Notes: generated by a model not told the origin, from the sequence alone. DNA of 12,318 bases from Chloroflexota bacterium (GCA_016190405.1 JACPQO010000096.1:1-12318), one strand, 5' to 3'. Counted from the stretch's first letter, positions 6,554 to 12,318 are shown. Translations and numbers: made by a program.

Positions 6554-6574
6554 CGCCGGCATGGCGAGCCGGCG
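6554..6574. terminator. Hairpin between convergent genes, possible terminator
   Basis: CGCCGGC (6554-6560) and GCCGGCG (6568-6574) form a perfect 7-bp stem with a 7-nt loop in the 76-nt gap between the convergent GGDEF/HD-GYP and pilin genes. A third copy, CGCCGGC at 6536-6542, could compete for pairing. Neither strand has a T-run after the stem, so strong intrinsic termination is doubtful. Confidence 0.3.
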
Positions 6575-6586
6575 GGTCCACACAGT

Positions 6587-6757
6587 CTACAGGCTGGGCG
6601 CGATTGAGCCCAGTGCCCCCGCTATCGCCACGCTCAGCGTGGCCAGGGCGATGACGCAAACGGCGGCTACGAACGCAATTATCATGCCGTACTCGGCAAG
6701 ACCCTGACCTTCTTCCTCCCTCAGTGGCGCCAGCATCAGGCGCATCGCGCTCTTCAT
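6587..6757 (-). CDS. Flp/Fap-type (type IVb, Tad) prepilin
   Basis: A 56-residue prepilin. After a short basic leader (MKSAMRLMLAPLR) come EEEGQGLAEYG (14-24) and a hydrophobic segment of about 26 residues (24-49), the Flp family layout. The prepilin-peptidase motif G-x4-EY is exact: Gly17, QGLA, Glu22-Tyr23. Cleavage after Gly17 would leave a 39-residue mature pilin that packs through its hydrophobic helix into a thin Tad pilus. Flp precursors usually have 50-80 residues, so the length fits. ATG at 6755-6757 follows an AAGGAGG Shine-Dalgarno (6763-6769) by 5 nt. The stop is TAG at 6587-6589. No other tad genes (CpaF/TadA ATPase, TadB, TadC, TadV) are in the window, so it depends on genes elsewhere. 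It faces the c-di-GMP enzyme gene tail to tail. The internal cysteine (Cys34) in the hydrophobic helix is unexceptional. Confidence 0.88.
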   Translation of the reverse strand: MKSAMRLMLAPLREEEGQGLAEYGMIIAFVAAVCVIALATLSVAIAGALGSIAPSL

Positions 6758-6854
6758 TGGGCCCTCCTTCCCGCAGCCTCCGACACAAGACTAGACGCGC
6801 AAGCATGAGCCGATGGTTGGCCGTCGGGGTGAACAATTGGGGAAATCGCCGCTA

Positions 6855-7487
6855 TCAGCCCATTCGTGCTGCCCGGTCCGCCACCACCAGGGGCCCCAGG
6901 AGCAACAGGGCGCAAGCGTAGCCGCCCAGGACATCGCTCGGCCAGTGGACGCCCAGGTAGACGTTCGCCGGCCCGTTGAAGACCAGGATGAACAGGGACA
7001 GGGCGCCCAGGGCCCAGCGGGCCGTCGTGGCCAGCGTCAGAGCGATCGAAAGATAGAGCAGGAAGCCGTACAGATACGTCCCGCTCATCACGTGGCCGGA
7101 AGGGAAGCTGGGGCTGGAGAAAGAGGCGCGCAGGTCCACCAGCTCCGCGCTGGGGCGCGGCCTATCGACAATGTCCTTGATGGAGGCTGCCAGCAGCGGC
7201 AGCAGGACAAGCCCTACGGCCAGGAGGATCGCCTGCCGGCGATAGCCCCGCAGCCAGAGGACCAGCGCGATGGCCGCCCCGGTAGCCAGGACCACTTCCG
7301 TAGAGACGACGGCTCGCACCGTGTCGGAGAAATCCTCGCCGGGGAAGGCCAGCCCCTGCGCCCAGGTGGTGATGCCCACGTCGCCCGGGAGAGTGTCATG
7401 GCGGGCCGCCAGGAACGTGAGGGCCAGCGTCAGTCCCAGGAGGGCCAGCCAGAGGGCGCCGGCGACTAGCAGGCCGAGCCGTGACAT
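6855..7487 (-). CDS. PAP2-family membrane phosphatase, altered third motif
   Basis: A 210-residue integral membrane protein of the type 2 phosphatidic acid phosphatase family, which removes phosphate from lipid phosphates such as phosphatidate or undecaprenyl diphosphate. Hydrophobic helices are seen at about 5-27, 65-79, 86-102, 134-152, 157-171 and 186-204. The motifs are C1 KDIVDRPRP (104-112, K-x6-RP), C2 PSGH (129-132) and C3 NVYLGVHWPSD (175-185). His132 and His181 are the expected proton donor and phospho-histidine nucleophile, and Asp185 is present. C3 normally begins Ser-Arg, with the arginine holding phosphate; here it reads Ala174-Asn175, so catalysis may be weakened or the substrate different. 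The ATG start lacks a close Shine-Dalgarno and lies 26 nt after the oxidoreductase stop, so it is probably translated from the same message. The substrate is not predictable. Confidence 0.88.
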   Translation of the reverse strand: MSRLGLLVAGALWLALLGLTLALTFLAARHDTLPGDVGITTWAQGLAFPGEDFSDTVRAVVSTEVVLATGAAIALVLWLRGYRRQAILLAVGLVLLPLLAASIKDIVDRPRPSAELVDLRASFSSPSFPSGHVMSGTYLYGFLLYLSIALTLATTARWALGALSLFILVFNGPANVYLGVHWPSDVLGGYACALLLLGPLVVADRAARMG

Positions 7488-7513
7488 CGAGATGTCGACC
7501 CTGCCGGCGCTCC

Positions 7514-8599
7514 TTAGGCCAGCGGGAGTTGGTCTCCGCCGGACGCCGCCGAGCGGTAGATGGCGTCCACCGCCCGGTGCGCCTCCAGGGCCAGCCGGAA
7601 GTCCGGGAAGGGGTCCTTTCCCTGGGCGACGGCGCTGAGGAAGAAGTAGTCCTCCAGCGAGAAGCGGCGCAGGGCATCCTCAAAGGCGGGCTCCGCCAGG
7701 CCGATCTGCTGGAGGTAGCGGCGTCGCACCTCATCCTCCGAGATCGTCTCGGCCGGCTTGCCGTGGGCCTGGAAATGGATCGGGCCCAGGAAGTCGTCGT
7801 CGACGAAGAAGGCGCCGTTCTCGAAGAACAGCTCCAGCCGGCGCGTCGAGGGGCGTCCGATGACGTTGTGCCAGACCGACACCAGCTCCGCCTGTCCCCC
7901 GTCCTGGAACTCGATGTGGGCCAGGGCCAGGTCTTCCACCCCCTCGTGGCCGGCGAAGTTGCGGACGGAGCCGCGCACCGTGCGGATGTCCCCGCCAAAC
8001 CAGCGCAGGACGTCCAGGTCGTGGATCGAGTGCTCCAGGAGGGCGCCTGAGCCGACCAGCCGGCGGTCCTTGCGCCACTCGCTGGCGTAGTGGCCCTGCA
8101 CCGGGAAGAACTGGTCGTCGCGCAGGATTATGGCCATCAGCCGTCCCAGCGACGGGTCTTCCGTCAGGGCCTTGAGGACGGCGAGGATGGGAGAGTGGCG
8201 GAGGATGAGGCCCACGCCGGCCTTGACGCCGGCCCGTTCCACGGCGACCACCATCTCCTGCACGTCTGGCAGCGCGGCGGCCAGAGGTTTTTCGCAGAAG
8301 ATGTGCTTGCCCCGCTCCGCGGCGCGCAGGACGAGCTCCTTGTGCCAGGCCGTGGGCACGCAGATGTAGACTACATCGATATCGGGCGAGTCGATGACCT
8401 CCGGCGCCTGCGTCGTCACCCACGGTACCCCCGCCGCCTCGGCGAAGGAGCGGGCGCGGGTCTCGTCCAGGTCGCAGACAGCGGCGTAGCGGACATCGAC
8501 CAGGCCCAGGCGGATCAGGCCGCGGATGGCGCGGGAGTGAAAGCGCCCGATGAGCCCGCAGCCGATAAGGCCGATGCGGAGCGGCGGTGGCGACGACAT
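7514..8599 (-). CDS. Gfo/Idh/MocA-family NAD(P)-dependent oxidoreductase
   Basis: A 361-residue cytoplasmic dehydrogenase of the glucose-fructose oxidoreductase/inositol dehydrogenase family, which oxidises or reduces sugars, cyclitols and related compounds. The N-terminal Rossmann fold has GCGLIG (13-18) and an acidic residue after strand 2 (VCDLDE, 41-46) that favours NAD. The family EKP motif is at 103-105. The C-terminal alpha/beta domain holds LLEHSIHDLD (187-196), where His193 is the likely catalytic histidine. Length fits the family. ATG at 8597-8599 has AAGGGG about 4 nt upstream. Its own promoter overlaps the end of tetR. The PAP2 gene follows 26 nt later. The substrate cannot be named; a link to the neighbouring diiron protein through the TetR regulator is only positional. 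Confidence 0.93.
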   Translation of the reverse strand: MSSPPPLRIGLIGCGLIGRFHSRAIRGLIRLGLVDVRYAAVCDLDETRARSFAEAAGVPWVTTQAPEVIDSPDIDVVYICVPTAWHKELVLRAAERGKHIFCEKPLAAALPDVQEMVVAVERAGVKAGVGLILRHSPILAVLKALTEDPSLGRLMAIILRDDQFFPVQGHYASEWRKDRRLVGSGALLEHSIHDLDVLRWFGGDIRTVRGSVRNFAGHEGVEDLALAHIEFQDGGQAELVSVWHNVIGRPSTRRLELFFENGAFFVDDDFLGPIHFQAHGKPAETISEDEVRRRYLQQIGLAEPAFEDALRRFSLEDYFFLSAVAQGKDPFPDFRLALEAHRAVDAIYRSAASGGDQLPLA

Positions 8600-8606
8600 C
8601 TAGCCC

Positions 8607-8635
8607 CTTATAGGGCAGGCGCGGGTCTGGGTCAA
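8607..8635 (-). promoter_or_regulatory. Near-leaderless promoter of the oxidoreductase
   Basis: The minus strand reads TTGACC (8630-8635), a 17-nt spacer, then TATAAG (8607-8612). The -35 box includes the TGA stop of tetR. Standard spacing puts the start of transcription at about 8600, one base before the ATG at 8599, so the transcript would be leaderless or nearly so. Read-through from tetR would instead use the AAGGGG Shine-Dalgarno, which itself overlaps the -10 box. Confidence 0.55.
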
Positions 8636-9288
8636 GCGGTCAGGAGGCCGCGCGTAAGGCGGTCCAGCGCCGGGCTAACGAAATCGGCGAGCGCATCGCG
8701 GCGCTCGGCCGACGTGGCCCCGGCGGGAGCGTGGCGACCGAGGAGGGCGTCCTCAAAGGCCATGAGGATGGTGTAGATCACCTGGCGGGCGATGGCCTGG
8801 ACGTCGTCGCGGGGCAGCTCGCCTTTAGCCATGTAGCGCTCCAGAACGGAGGTCAGGCCGCTCTCCCACAGATTGGCCAGCCGCTGGTACTGCTCGCTGG
8901 CAGCCTCATCGCCGCCCAGCCCCTCCATGATGATGAGGCGCAGGAAGTCGCGGTTCTCGTCCATGATGTTGATCGCCCCGCGGACCATCCAGCGCAGGGT
9001 GTCCGCCAGGGGGACATCGACCGATACGCGTTGCAGCTCCTGGAGGCTGTTTACGAAGCCGCGCTCCTCCACCAGGGCGTCCAGCAGCTCGCGCTTGGAC
9101 TGGAAGTGGTAGTAGATAGCGGCATCCGTGATCCCCGCCTCGCGGGCGATGTCGCGGACGGTAGTGCGGGCGAAGCCGCGCTCGGAAAAAAGGCGCAGGG
9201 ACGCGTCCAGAATCTGCTGGCGGGTCTGGGGGCCCTTGCGGGTTCTCTTGAGCGACGGCTGGGCGGCGAGAGCGCGTTCCGCAGTCAT
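8632..9288 (-). CDS. TetR-family transcriptional repressor
   Basis: A 218-residue DNA-binding repressor that leaves its operator when it binds a small ligand. After a basic tail (residues 12-23) comes the N-terminal helix-turn-helix domain: QQILDASLRLFSERGF (24-39), then the TTVRDIAREAGITDAAIYYHF block (about 42-62), the family signature. The remaining roughly 150 residues form an all-helical ligand and dimer domain of unknown specificity. I start at ATG 9286-9288, which has GGGAG just upstream. A longer form from TTG at 9336 would lie inside the spacer of the predicted promoter, ahead of the transcript start, so I reject it. The gene is divergent from the diiron protein gene, 223 nt away, and a perfect palindrome follows the promoter of that gene. 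This suggests that it represses the diiron gene. Confidence 0.92.
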   Translation of the reverse strand: MTAERALAAQPSLKRTRKGPQTRQQILDASLRLFSERGFARTTVRDIAREAGITDAAIYYHFQSKRELLDALVEERGFVNSLQELQRVSVDVPLADTLRWMVRGAINIMDENRDFLRLIIMEGLGGDEAASEQYQRLANLWESGLTSVLERYMAKGELPRDDVQAIARQVIYTILMAFEDALLGRHAPAGATSAERRDALADFVSPALDRLTRGLLTA

Positions 9289-9320
9289 AATCTCCCGGCT
9301 TGGTTGCTGGTCTCCAGACG

Positions 9321-9349
9321 AACGTAGCACCGCCAATCCTTCGGGTCAA
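9321..9349 (-). promoter_or_regulatory. Promoter of tetR with extended -10
   Basis: The minus strand reads TTGACC (9344-9349), 17 nt, then TACGTT (9321-9326) preceded by TGC, an extended -10. The start of transcription would be near 9314, about 26 nt before the ATG at 9288. The quality is moderate: the -10 matches three of six consensus bases, helped by TGn. Confidence 0.45.
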
Positions 9350-9415
9350 CGCGAGAAGGCCCGGCGTGGCGGGCGGACAGGCGCGGGAATGACGCAAACC
9401 GGCCCGTCCGACCGC

Positions 9416-9444
9416 TTGACAAATTCCCTCGCCCGTGCTAGAAA
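9416..9444 (+). promoter_or_regulatory. Promoter of the diiron protein gene
   Basis: TTGACA (9416-9421, perfect -35), a 17-nt spacer, and TAGAAA (9439-9444) preceded by TGC, an extended -10. The start of transcription would be near 9451, giving a leader of about 60 nt that contains the palindrome at 9457-9470 and the GGAGGG Shine-Dalgarno at 9497-9502. Confidence 0.65.
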
Positions 9445-9456
9445 TGAGTTCACAAG

Positions 9457-9470
9457 TTAGCGGGCGCTAA
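9457..9470. promoter_or_regulatory. TetR-type operator palindrome
   Basis: TTAGCG-GG-CGCTAA is a perfect inverted repeat of two 6-nt arms around 2 nt. It lies just downstream of the -10 box at 9439-9444, at about +7 to +20 of the diiron gene transcript. Its size, symmetry and position beside a divergent tetR gene suit a TetR-family operator, where binding would block early transcription. No second full copy is seen near the tetR promoter, so autoregulation is not evident. Confidence 0.6.
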
Positions 9471-9511
9471 TCTAAGAAATCGACTTGTCCTTAGCCGGAG
9501 GGTAGCCACCC

Positions 9512-10600
9512 ATGGCAGTCGACGTTGATACGCTGGAGAAGCTGCGCAGCGAGATGGAGGTCGCCAAGCTGGACCTTACGTGGCTGAACCTCGACCATGA
9601 GCGCACCTGGGGCGTTCGCGCCAAGCCCGGCAAACGCGGCCTCACCCTGGACGAGGTTGAAATCGGGTCCTACGGCGAGGTCCCGGAGCAGAGCCAGAAC
9701 CGCTCGATCAAGGCCAGGGGCTCCGTCGCCCGCCCGGACGCGCCCCGCGTGCCCGGGAGCTACGCCGGTAGGGCGGACGTCTACTCCGAAAACACCCGCC
9801 TTCTCTACGAGGAGGCTGTCCAGCGCCAGTGGTCCTCCGCCACGGACATCCCCTGGCAGGACATCCAGCCCCTTCCCGACGACATCGAGCGCGCCATGTG
9901 CCAGCTCTGCACCTTCCTTACGGAGGTCGAGTTCATAGCCGGCGACACGCCCGGACAGTGGCTGCCCAAGATCAACAGCGAGCACCACGAGGTCAAGCTC
10001 TTCCTGCTCACCCAGATCATGGACGAAGCGCGCCACCTGGACGTCTTCCGCAAGCGCGCCTTCGCCAACGGCGGCGGCCTCCTCACCTCTCTGCCCCAGA
10101 ATGGCCTGCGGGTGATAATCGAGGCCAAGGACTTCACCGAGATGTCGGCCATCATGCACGTAGCCGCCGAGGGGTTCGTCCAGTCGATGTTCCGCATGGG
10201 CGAGTACATCGGCCAGAACGACGCCGAGAAGCGAATGTTCCGTCTCTGCGGCCAGGACGAGTCGCGGCACCTGGGCTTTGGCGTCATGCACCTCAAGTAC
10301 GTGATCGAGAACGAGCCCTGGCGGCGCGAGGAGATCCACCACTACCTGGACAAGGTGGAGGGCACGCTGGCCCCTGACCCGCTGGACGGCGACCCCACGA
10401 ACTTCGCCCTGTTCGAGGCGCTGGCCATCCTCATGGGCGGCGGCATCAAGAACATCGATAAGGGCATCCAGATGTCCATGCAGGTCCAGCGCAAGCGCGT
10501 CAACGAGTACATGCACCGGCTGGGCGTCGCCGGCCTGGGCGACCGCCGCGACCGCATGAGCCCGATGCTGAAGCAGTTCCTGGACCCGGCCAGGAACTAG
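9512..10600 (+). CDS. Ferritin-like diiron-carboxylate protein (R2/AurF-like oxidase)
   Basis: A 362-residue soluble protein of the ferritin-like superfamily with a complete set of diiron ligands: Glu138 or Glu140 (LTEVEF), DEARH (171-175: Glu172 and His175), Glu220 (AAEGF) and DESRH (249-253: Glu250 and His253). Two ExxH helices plus two single-Glu helices define the O2-activating carboxylate-bridged sites of ribonucleotide reductase R2, R2-like ligand-binding oxidases, AurF-type N-oxygenases and bacterial multicomponent monooxygenases. The first 90 residues are polar and variable. No electron-transfer or R1 partner is nearby, which argues against a true R2 subunit. ATG at 9512 follows GGAGGG by 9 nt. 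The gene stands alone between a strong promoter with a TetR-type operator and an intrinsic terminator. An inducible oxidase is likely; its substrate is unknown. Confidence 0.8.
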   Translation: MAVDVDTLEKLRSEMEVAKLDLTWLNLDHERTWGVRAKPGKRGLTLDEVEIGSYGEVPEQSQNRSIKARGSVARPDAPRVPGSYAGRADVYSENTRLLYEEAVQRQWSSATDIPWQDIQPLPDDIERAMCQLCTFLTEVEFIAGDTPGQWLPKINSEHHEVKLFLLTQIMDEARHLDVFRKRAFANGGGLLTSLPQNGLRVIIEAKDFTEMSAIMHVAAEGFVQSMFRMGEYIGQNDAEKRMFRLCGQDESRHLGFGVMHLKYVIENEPWRREEIHHYLDKVEGTLAPDPLDGDPTNFALFEALAILMGGGIKNIDKGIQMSMQVQRKRVNEYMHRLGVAGLGDRRDRMSPMLKQFLDPARN

Positions 10601-10628
10601 TTCCCCAGCGTGCTACCAAGGGCCACCC

Positions 10629-10670
10629 GGCCCCCGGACCGAAAGATTGGTCCGGGGGCCTATTGTTTGT
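10629..10670 (+). terminator. Intrinsic terminator after the diiron gene
   Basis: A perfect 12-bp stem, GGCCCCCGGACC (10629-10640) with GGTCCGGGGGCC (10649-10660), has an 8-nt loop (GAAAGATT) and is followed by the T-rich TATTGTTTGT (10661-10670). It lies 28 nt after the stop of the diiron gene. The other strand lacks a T-run, so it works for the plus strand. Confidence 0.88.
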
Positions 10671-10765
10671 CTCCAGCAGCGGTGGATGCGGGCCGAGGGC
10701 CGGTGCTGTGGCCGGCGTATGAGGAGCCTCACCATGGGCCGGTCGAGGCCGTTGGTGCGAATCTG

Positions 10766-10812
10766 AGCGGCGCCGCTTCCCGCTCGTCCTGAGGCTCTCG
10801 TAGGACGAGCGG
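10766..10812. repeat. REP-like palindromic element in a convergent gap
   Basis: An 11-bp perfect inverted repeat, CCGCTCGTCCT (10780-10790) with AGGACGAGCGG (10802-10812), encloses an 11-nt loop containing GAG and CTC that can extend the stem. Just before it is a 12-nt perfect palindrome AGCGGCGCCGCT (10766-10777). No T-run follows on either strand. Its look, with CGTCCT and AGGACG arms around a GAG-containing loop, recalls dispersed REP-like palindromes found in many GC-rich genomes. The rest of the 10671-10827 gap shows no gene. Copy number cannot be judged from one window. Confidence 0.55.
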
Positions 10813-10827
10813 AGCCACCACCTGCCG

Positions 10828-11562
10828 CTAGTACGGCATCACGAAGCGCGCCAGGGGCAGCTCCGTATCGGCCACACAGTAGGTGGCGGCGATCATGTTC
10901 AGCACCGGCAGCAGGTGCCAGGGATCGCCCTCGTTAGACGCTGGATAACGGACCTCGCCCCGGCCCCGCAGAGACTCCCCGATCTGGTAGTCCGGGTCGA
11001 TCTGGACCATCTCCAGCAGCGTGTGATGCTTTCCCTCTTCGATGGCCGGCGCCAGCCGCACGTTCAGCATCGGGTCGAAGCGGATGAGGCCGGGATCGAT
11101 GCTCTCGGGGCGCGACAAGCGCATCTCGGCCACTCTGGCCCCGAGCCGGGCGACCGTGGCAGAAACACCGCGGGGGCCGGCCGCGAGCCGCACGCGGCCC
11201 AGCTTGCAGGGGAAGCCCCAGACCTCGCGCAGGGCGGCCAGGGCCGGCTCGCTGTCCACGATGGCCTGGAGCGTGAAGGCGCGGATGAACAGGCGGGCGC
11301 GGCAGCCGATGTACTGGGCGGTCAAAGAGAAGGGCCCCACGGCGCTTTCAGGGTAGTGGGCAACGGTGATGACGGCGTAGGCGGGCGAGGAGCGGCTGAG
11401 GGCCGGCGGCAGCCAGTTGAGAACGGTCTCCTGGTCCGTCTCGAAGACCAGCTTGAGGATGCGGGCTCCGGGCAGCGGCCAGGGCGGCGGCGGGTACAGC
11501 GGAGAAACTAGCGGTAGAGCGTGGGGCAGGCGCTCCTGGGTGAGGCGGCCGTAGTCGGGCAT
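10828..11562 (-). CDS. Acetoacetate-decarboxylase-like protein lacking the Schiff-base lysine
   Basis: A 244-residue protein of the acetoacetate decarboxylase superfamily. Family landmarks are a proline-rich start (PPPPWPLPGA, 24-33), FETDQETVLNWLPP (40-53), the YPESAVGP block (70-77), VDSEPALAALREVWGFP (102-118) and FDPMLNVRLAP (162-172). In the classic enzyme the active-site peptide ends Tyr-Pro-Lys-Lys-Leu, and the first lysine (Lys115) forms the Schiff base. Here the same place reads Phe-Pro-Cys119-Lys120-Leu, so that lysine is missing. The second acidic position of the YxES..G block is also not evident. It is therefore probably not a true acetoacetate decarboxylase; other superfamily members catalyse aldol, dehydration or hydrolysis reactions. 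I take ATG 11560-11562, 2 nt after the monooxygenase stop, without its own Shine-Dalgarno. A longer frame running to 12315 reads through the monooxygenase gene out of frame and is not real. Confidence 0.85.
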   Translation of the reverse strand: MPDYGRLTQERLPHALPLVSPLYPPPPWPLPGARILKLVFETDQETVLNWLPPALSRSSPAYAVITVAHYPESAVGPFSLTAQYIGCRARLFIRAFTLQAIVDSEPALAALREVWGFPCKLGRVRLAAGPRGVSATVARLGARVAEMRLSRPESIDPGLIRFDPMLNVRLAPAIEEGKHHTLLEMVQIDPDYQIGESLRGRGEVRYPASNEGDPWHLLPVLNMIAATYCVADTELPLARFVMPY

Positions 11563-11564
11563 GC

Positions 11565-12318
11565 TTAGGGCATCGCGGGCGTGCCGAGGCAGCGCGAGCG
11601 CGGCCTGCGCCCGTCGGTCGCCGCTGTCTTGTCGAAGGCCGGCATCACCTCTTGGGCGAACAGGCGCAGGGAGCGCAGCACTCGCTCCTGGGGTATCTGC
11701 TCGGCGGTGTTGATGATGAACACCATGCGGTCGACGCCGATCTCCTCCCACATCTTGAGGTTCTTGATGACCGTCTGCGGGCTGCCGATGCCCATCCCTT
11801 CCCGGATGACGCCGCCGCCGGCGGGGCCGCTGGCCCGCGACTCGGTGTCGCGACGGATGGCGAACAGGAGCCCGGGCGTCCTGTAAGCCGTCGTTGGGTA
11901 GACGGAGCCGATGCCGATGAAGTGCGCGGCCAGCAGGGAGAACGTGTACACCAGCTTCGTGCCCCAGACCTGCGCCTCCTCGTCCGTCTCGTCGACGTGG
12001 AGGAAGGTGACGCCGTTGACCTGCTCGTTGACGAACTCGCCGACCGGCTGGCAGGAGCGGATGACGCGGCGGTAGTCCTTGACCCGCTGCTCGTACTCCT
12101 GGGGCGTGCCGATGGAGACGCCCAGGCAGCCGAGGCCGCGCTCGGCGGCCTGGATGGCGGTCTCGGGGCTGGAGACGGCCACCCATATCGGCGGATGGGG
12201 CTTCAGGACCGGCTTGGGAACGATGGCCCGCTCGGGCATCGAGAAGTACTTGCCGCGCCAGGAGAAGGTCTCCTGGGTCCACATCTTGGGGATGGCGCGC
12301 ACGGCCTCGTCCCACATC
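11565..12318 (-). CDS. Luciferase-like flavin-dependent monooxygenase, C-terminal part (cut by window edge)
   Basis: The last roughly 250 residues of a bacterial-luciferase-like (LLM) oxidoreductase, a TIM-barrel enzyme that uses reduced flavin or F420. Typical blocks, numbered from the first Met seen, are WRGKYFSMPE (20-29), VPKPVLKPHPPIWVAV (33-48), a GLGCLGV strand (61-67), and SPQTVIKNLKMWEEIGVDRMVF near residue 200, the C-terminal LLM motif. Full proteins have 330-400 residues, so the N-terminal part of the barrel lies beyond position 12318; the Met at 12315-12317 is internal, not the start. The C-terminal tail (DGRRPRSRCLG onward) is unusually basic and could be an extension. The stop TAA is 2 nt from the ADC-like start, so the two are surely co-transcribed and likely act in one pathway. 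The substrate and the cofactor choice cannot be told. Confidence 0.9.
   Translation of the reverse strand, partial: MWDEAVRAIPKMWTQETFSWRGKYFSMPERAIVPKPVLKPHPPIWVAVSSPETAIQAAERGLGCLGVSIGTPQEYEQRVKDYRRVIRSCQPVGEFVNEQVNGVTFLHVDETDEEAQVWGTKLVYTFSLLAAHFIGIGSVYPTTAYRTPGLLFAIRRDTESRASGPAGGGVIREGMGIGSPQTVIKNLKMWEEIGVDRMVFIINTAEQIPQERVLRSLRLFAQEVMPAFDKTAATDGRRPRSRCLGTPAMP

Noticed and set aside
9308..9320. Small palindromes CTGG-TCT-CCAG and GTCT-CC-AGAC near the tetR start
   Set aside because: Arms of only 4 nt and no similarity to the TTAGCG palindrome, so not a convincing second operator.
9289..9336. N-terminal extension of the TetR protein from TTG at 9336
   Set aside because: The TTG lies within the spacer of the predicted tetR promoter and has no properly spaced ribosome site; the ATG at 9288 is better.
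9491..10516. Minus-strand open frame of 341 codons
   Set aside because: Shadow of the diiron protein gene, which has all metal ligands, a promoter, a ribosome site and a terminator.
11563..12315. Apparent N-terminal half of a 495-residue fusion to the ADC-like protein
   Set aside because: These codons read the monooxygenase gene out of frame; the real frame there shows LLM motifs and ends 2 nt before the ADC-like ATG, so this is not a fusion.

Overview
The window is GC-rich bacterial chromosomal DNA. It has dense, mostly minus-strand genes, frequent TTG start codons behind good Shine-Dalgarno sequences, and sigma70-type promoters. The mix of a Flp-type pilin, a luciferase-like monooxygenase, an acetoacetate-decarboxylase-like protein, a Gfo/Idh/MocA dehydrogenase and a GGDEF/HD-GYP protein fits an environmental Chloroflexota-like or actinobacterial-like organism. 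This is a weak inference, because no rRNA or other marker gene is present.

Layout. Positions 1-1367 (minus) hold the N-terminal 246 residues of citrate synthase, cut by the window edge, preceded by a hemerythrin/HHE protein. Positions 1480-4435 (minus) hold a compact three-gene unit: a 66-residue charged, helical protein, a 725-residue Rad50/SMC-like ABC ATPase with a CPLC zinc hook, and a Holliday-resolvase-like PD-(D/E)xK nuclease. The genes are 11 nt apart and then overlap by 4 nt, and a strong promoter (TTGACA-N16-TAGAAT) lies upstream. No Mre11/SbcD phosphoesterase is present. The architecture resembles ABC-three-component or Lamassu-like conflict systems but matches none that I can name, so it is the best candidate here for an undescribed system. 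Positions 4436-4935 are non-coding as far as I can see.

Positions 4936-6510 (plus) encode a membrane-anchored protein carrying both an intact GGDEF cyclase and an intact HD-GYP phosphodiesterase. Convergent to it, at 6587-6757 (minus), is a short Flp/Tad type IVb prepilin gene. Positions 6855-9288 (minus) hold a PAP2 phosphatase, a Gfo/Idh/MocA oxidoreductase with its own near-leaderless promoter, and a TetR repressor. Divergent from tetR is a ferritin-like diiron protein (9512-10600, plus). Its extended -10 promoter is followed by a perfect TetR-type palindrome (TTAGCG-GG-CGCTAA), and the gene ends in a strong intrinsic terminator.

Positions 10671-10827 carry a REP-like palindrome. Positions 10828-12318 (minus) hold an acetoacetate-decarboxylase-like protein in which the Schiff-base lysine is replaced by cysteine. 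It lies 2 nt downstream of a luciferase-like flavin monooxygenase that runs off the right edge.

Working together (inference): the TetR protein probably controls the diiron oxidase through the palindrome, the LLM and ADC-like proteins form one catabolic or biosynthetic operon, the coil/ATPase/nuclease set acts on DNA, and the c-di-GMP enzyme may be linked to pilus-based attachment.
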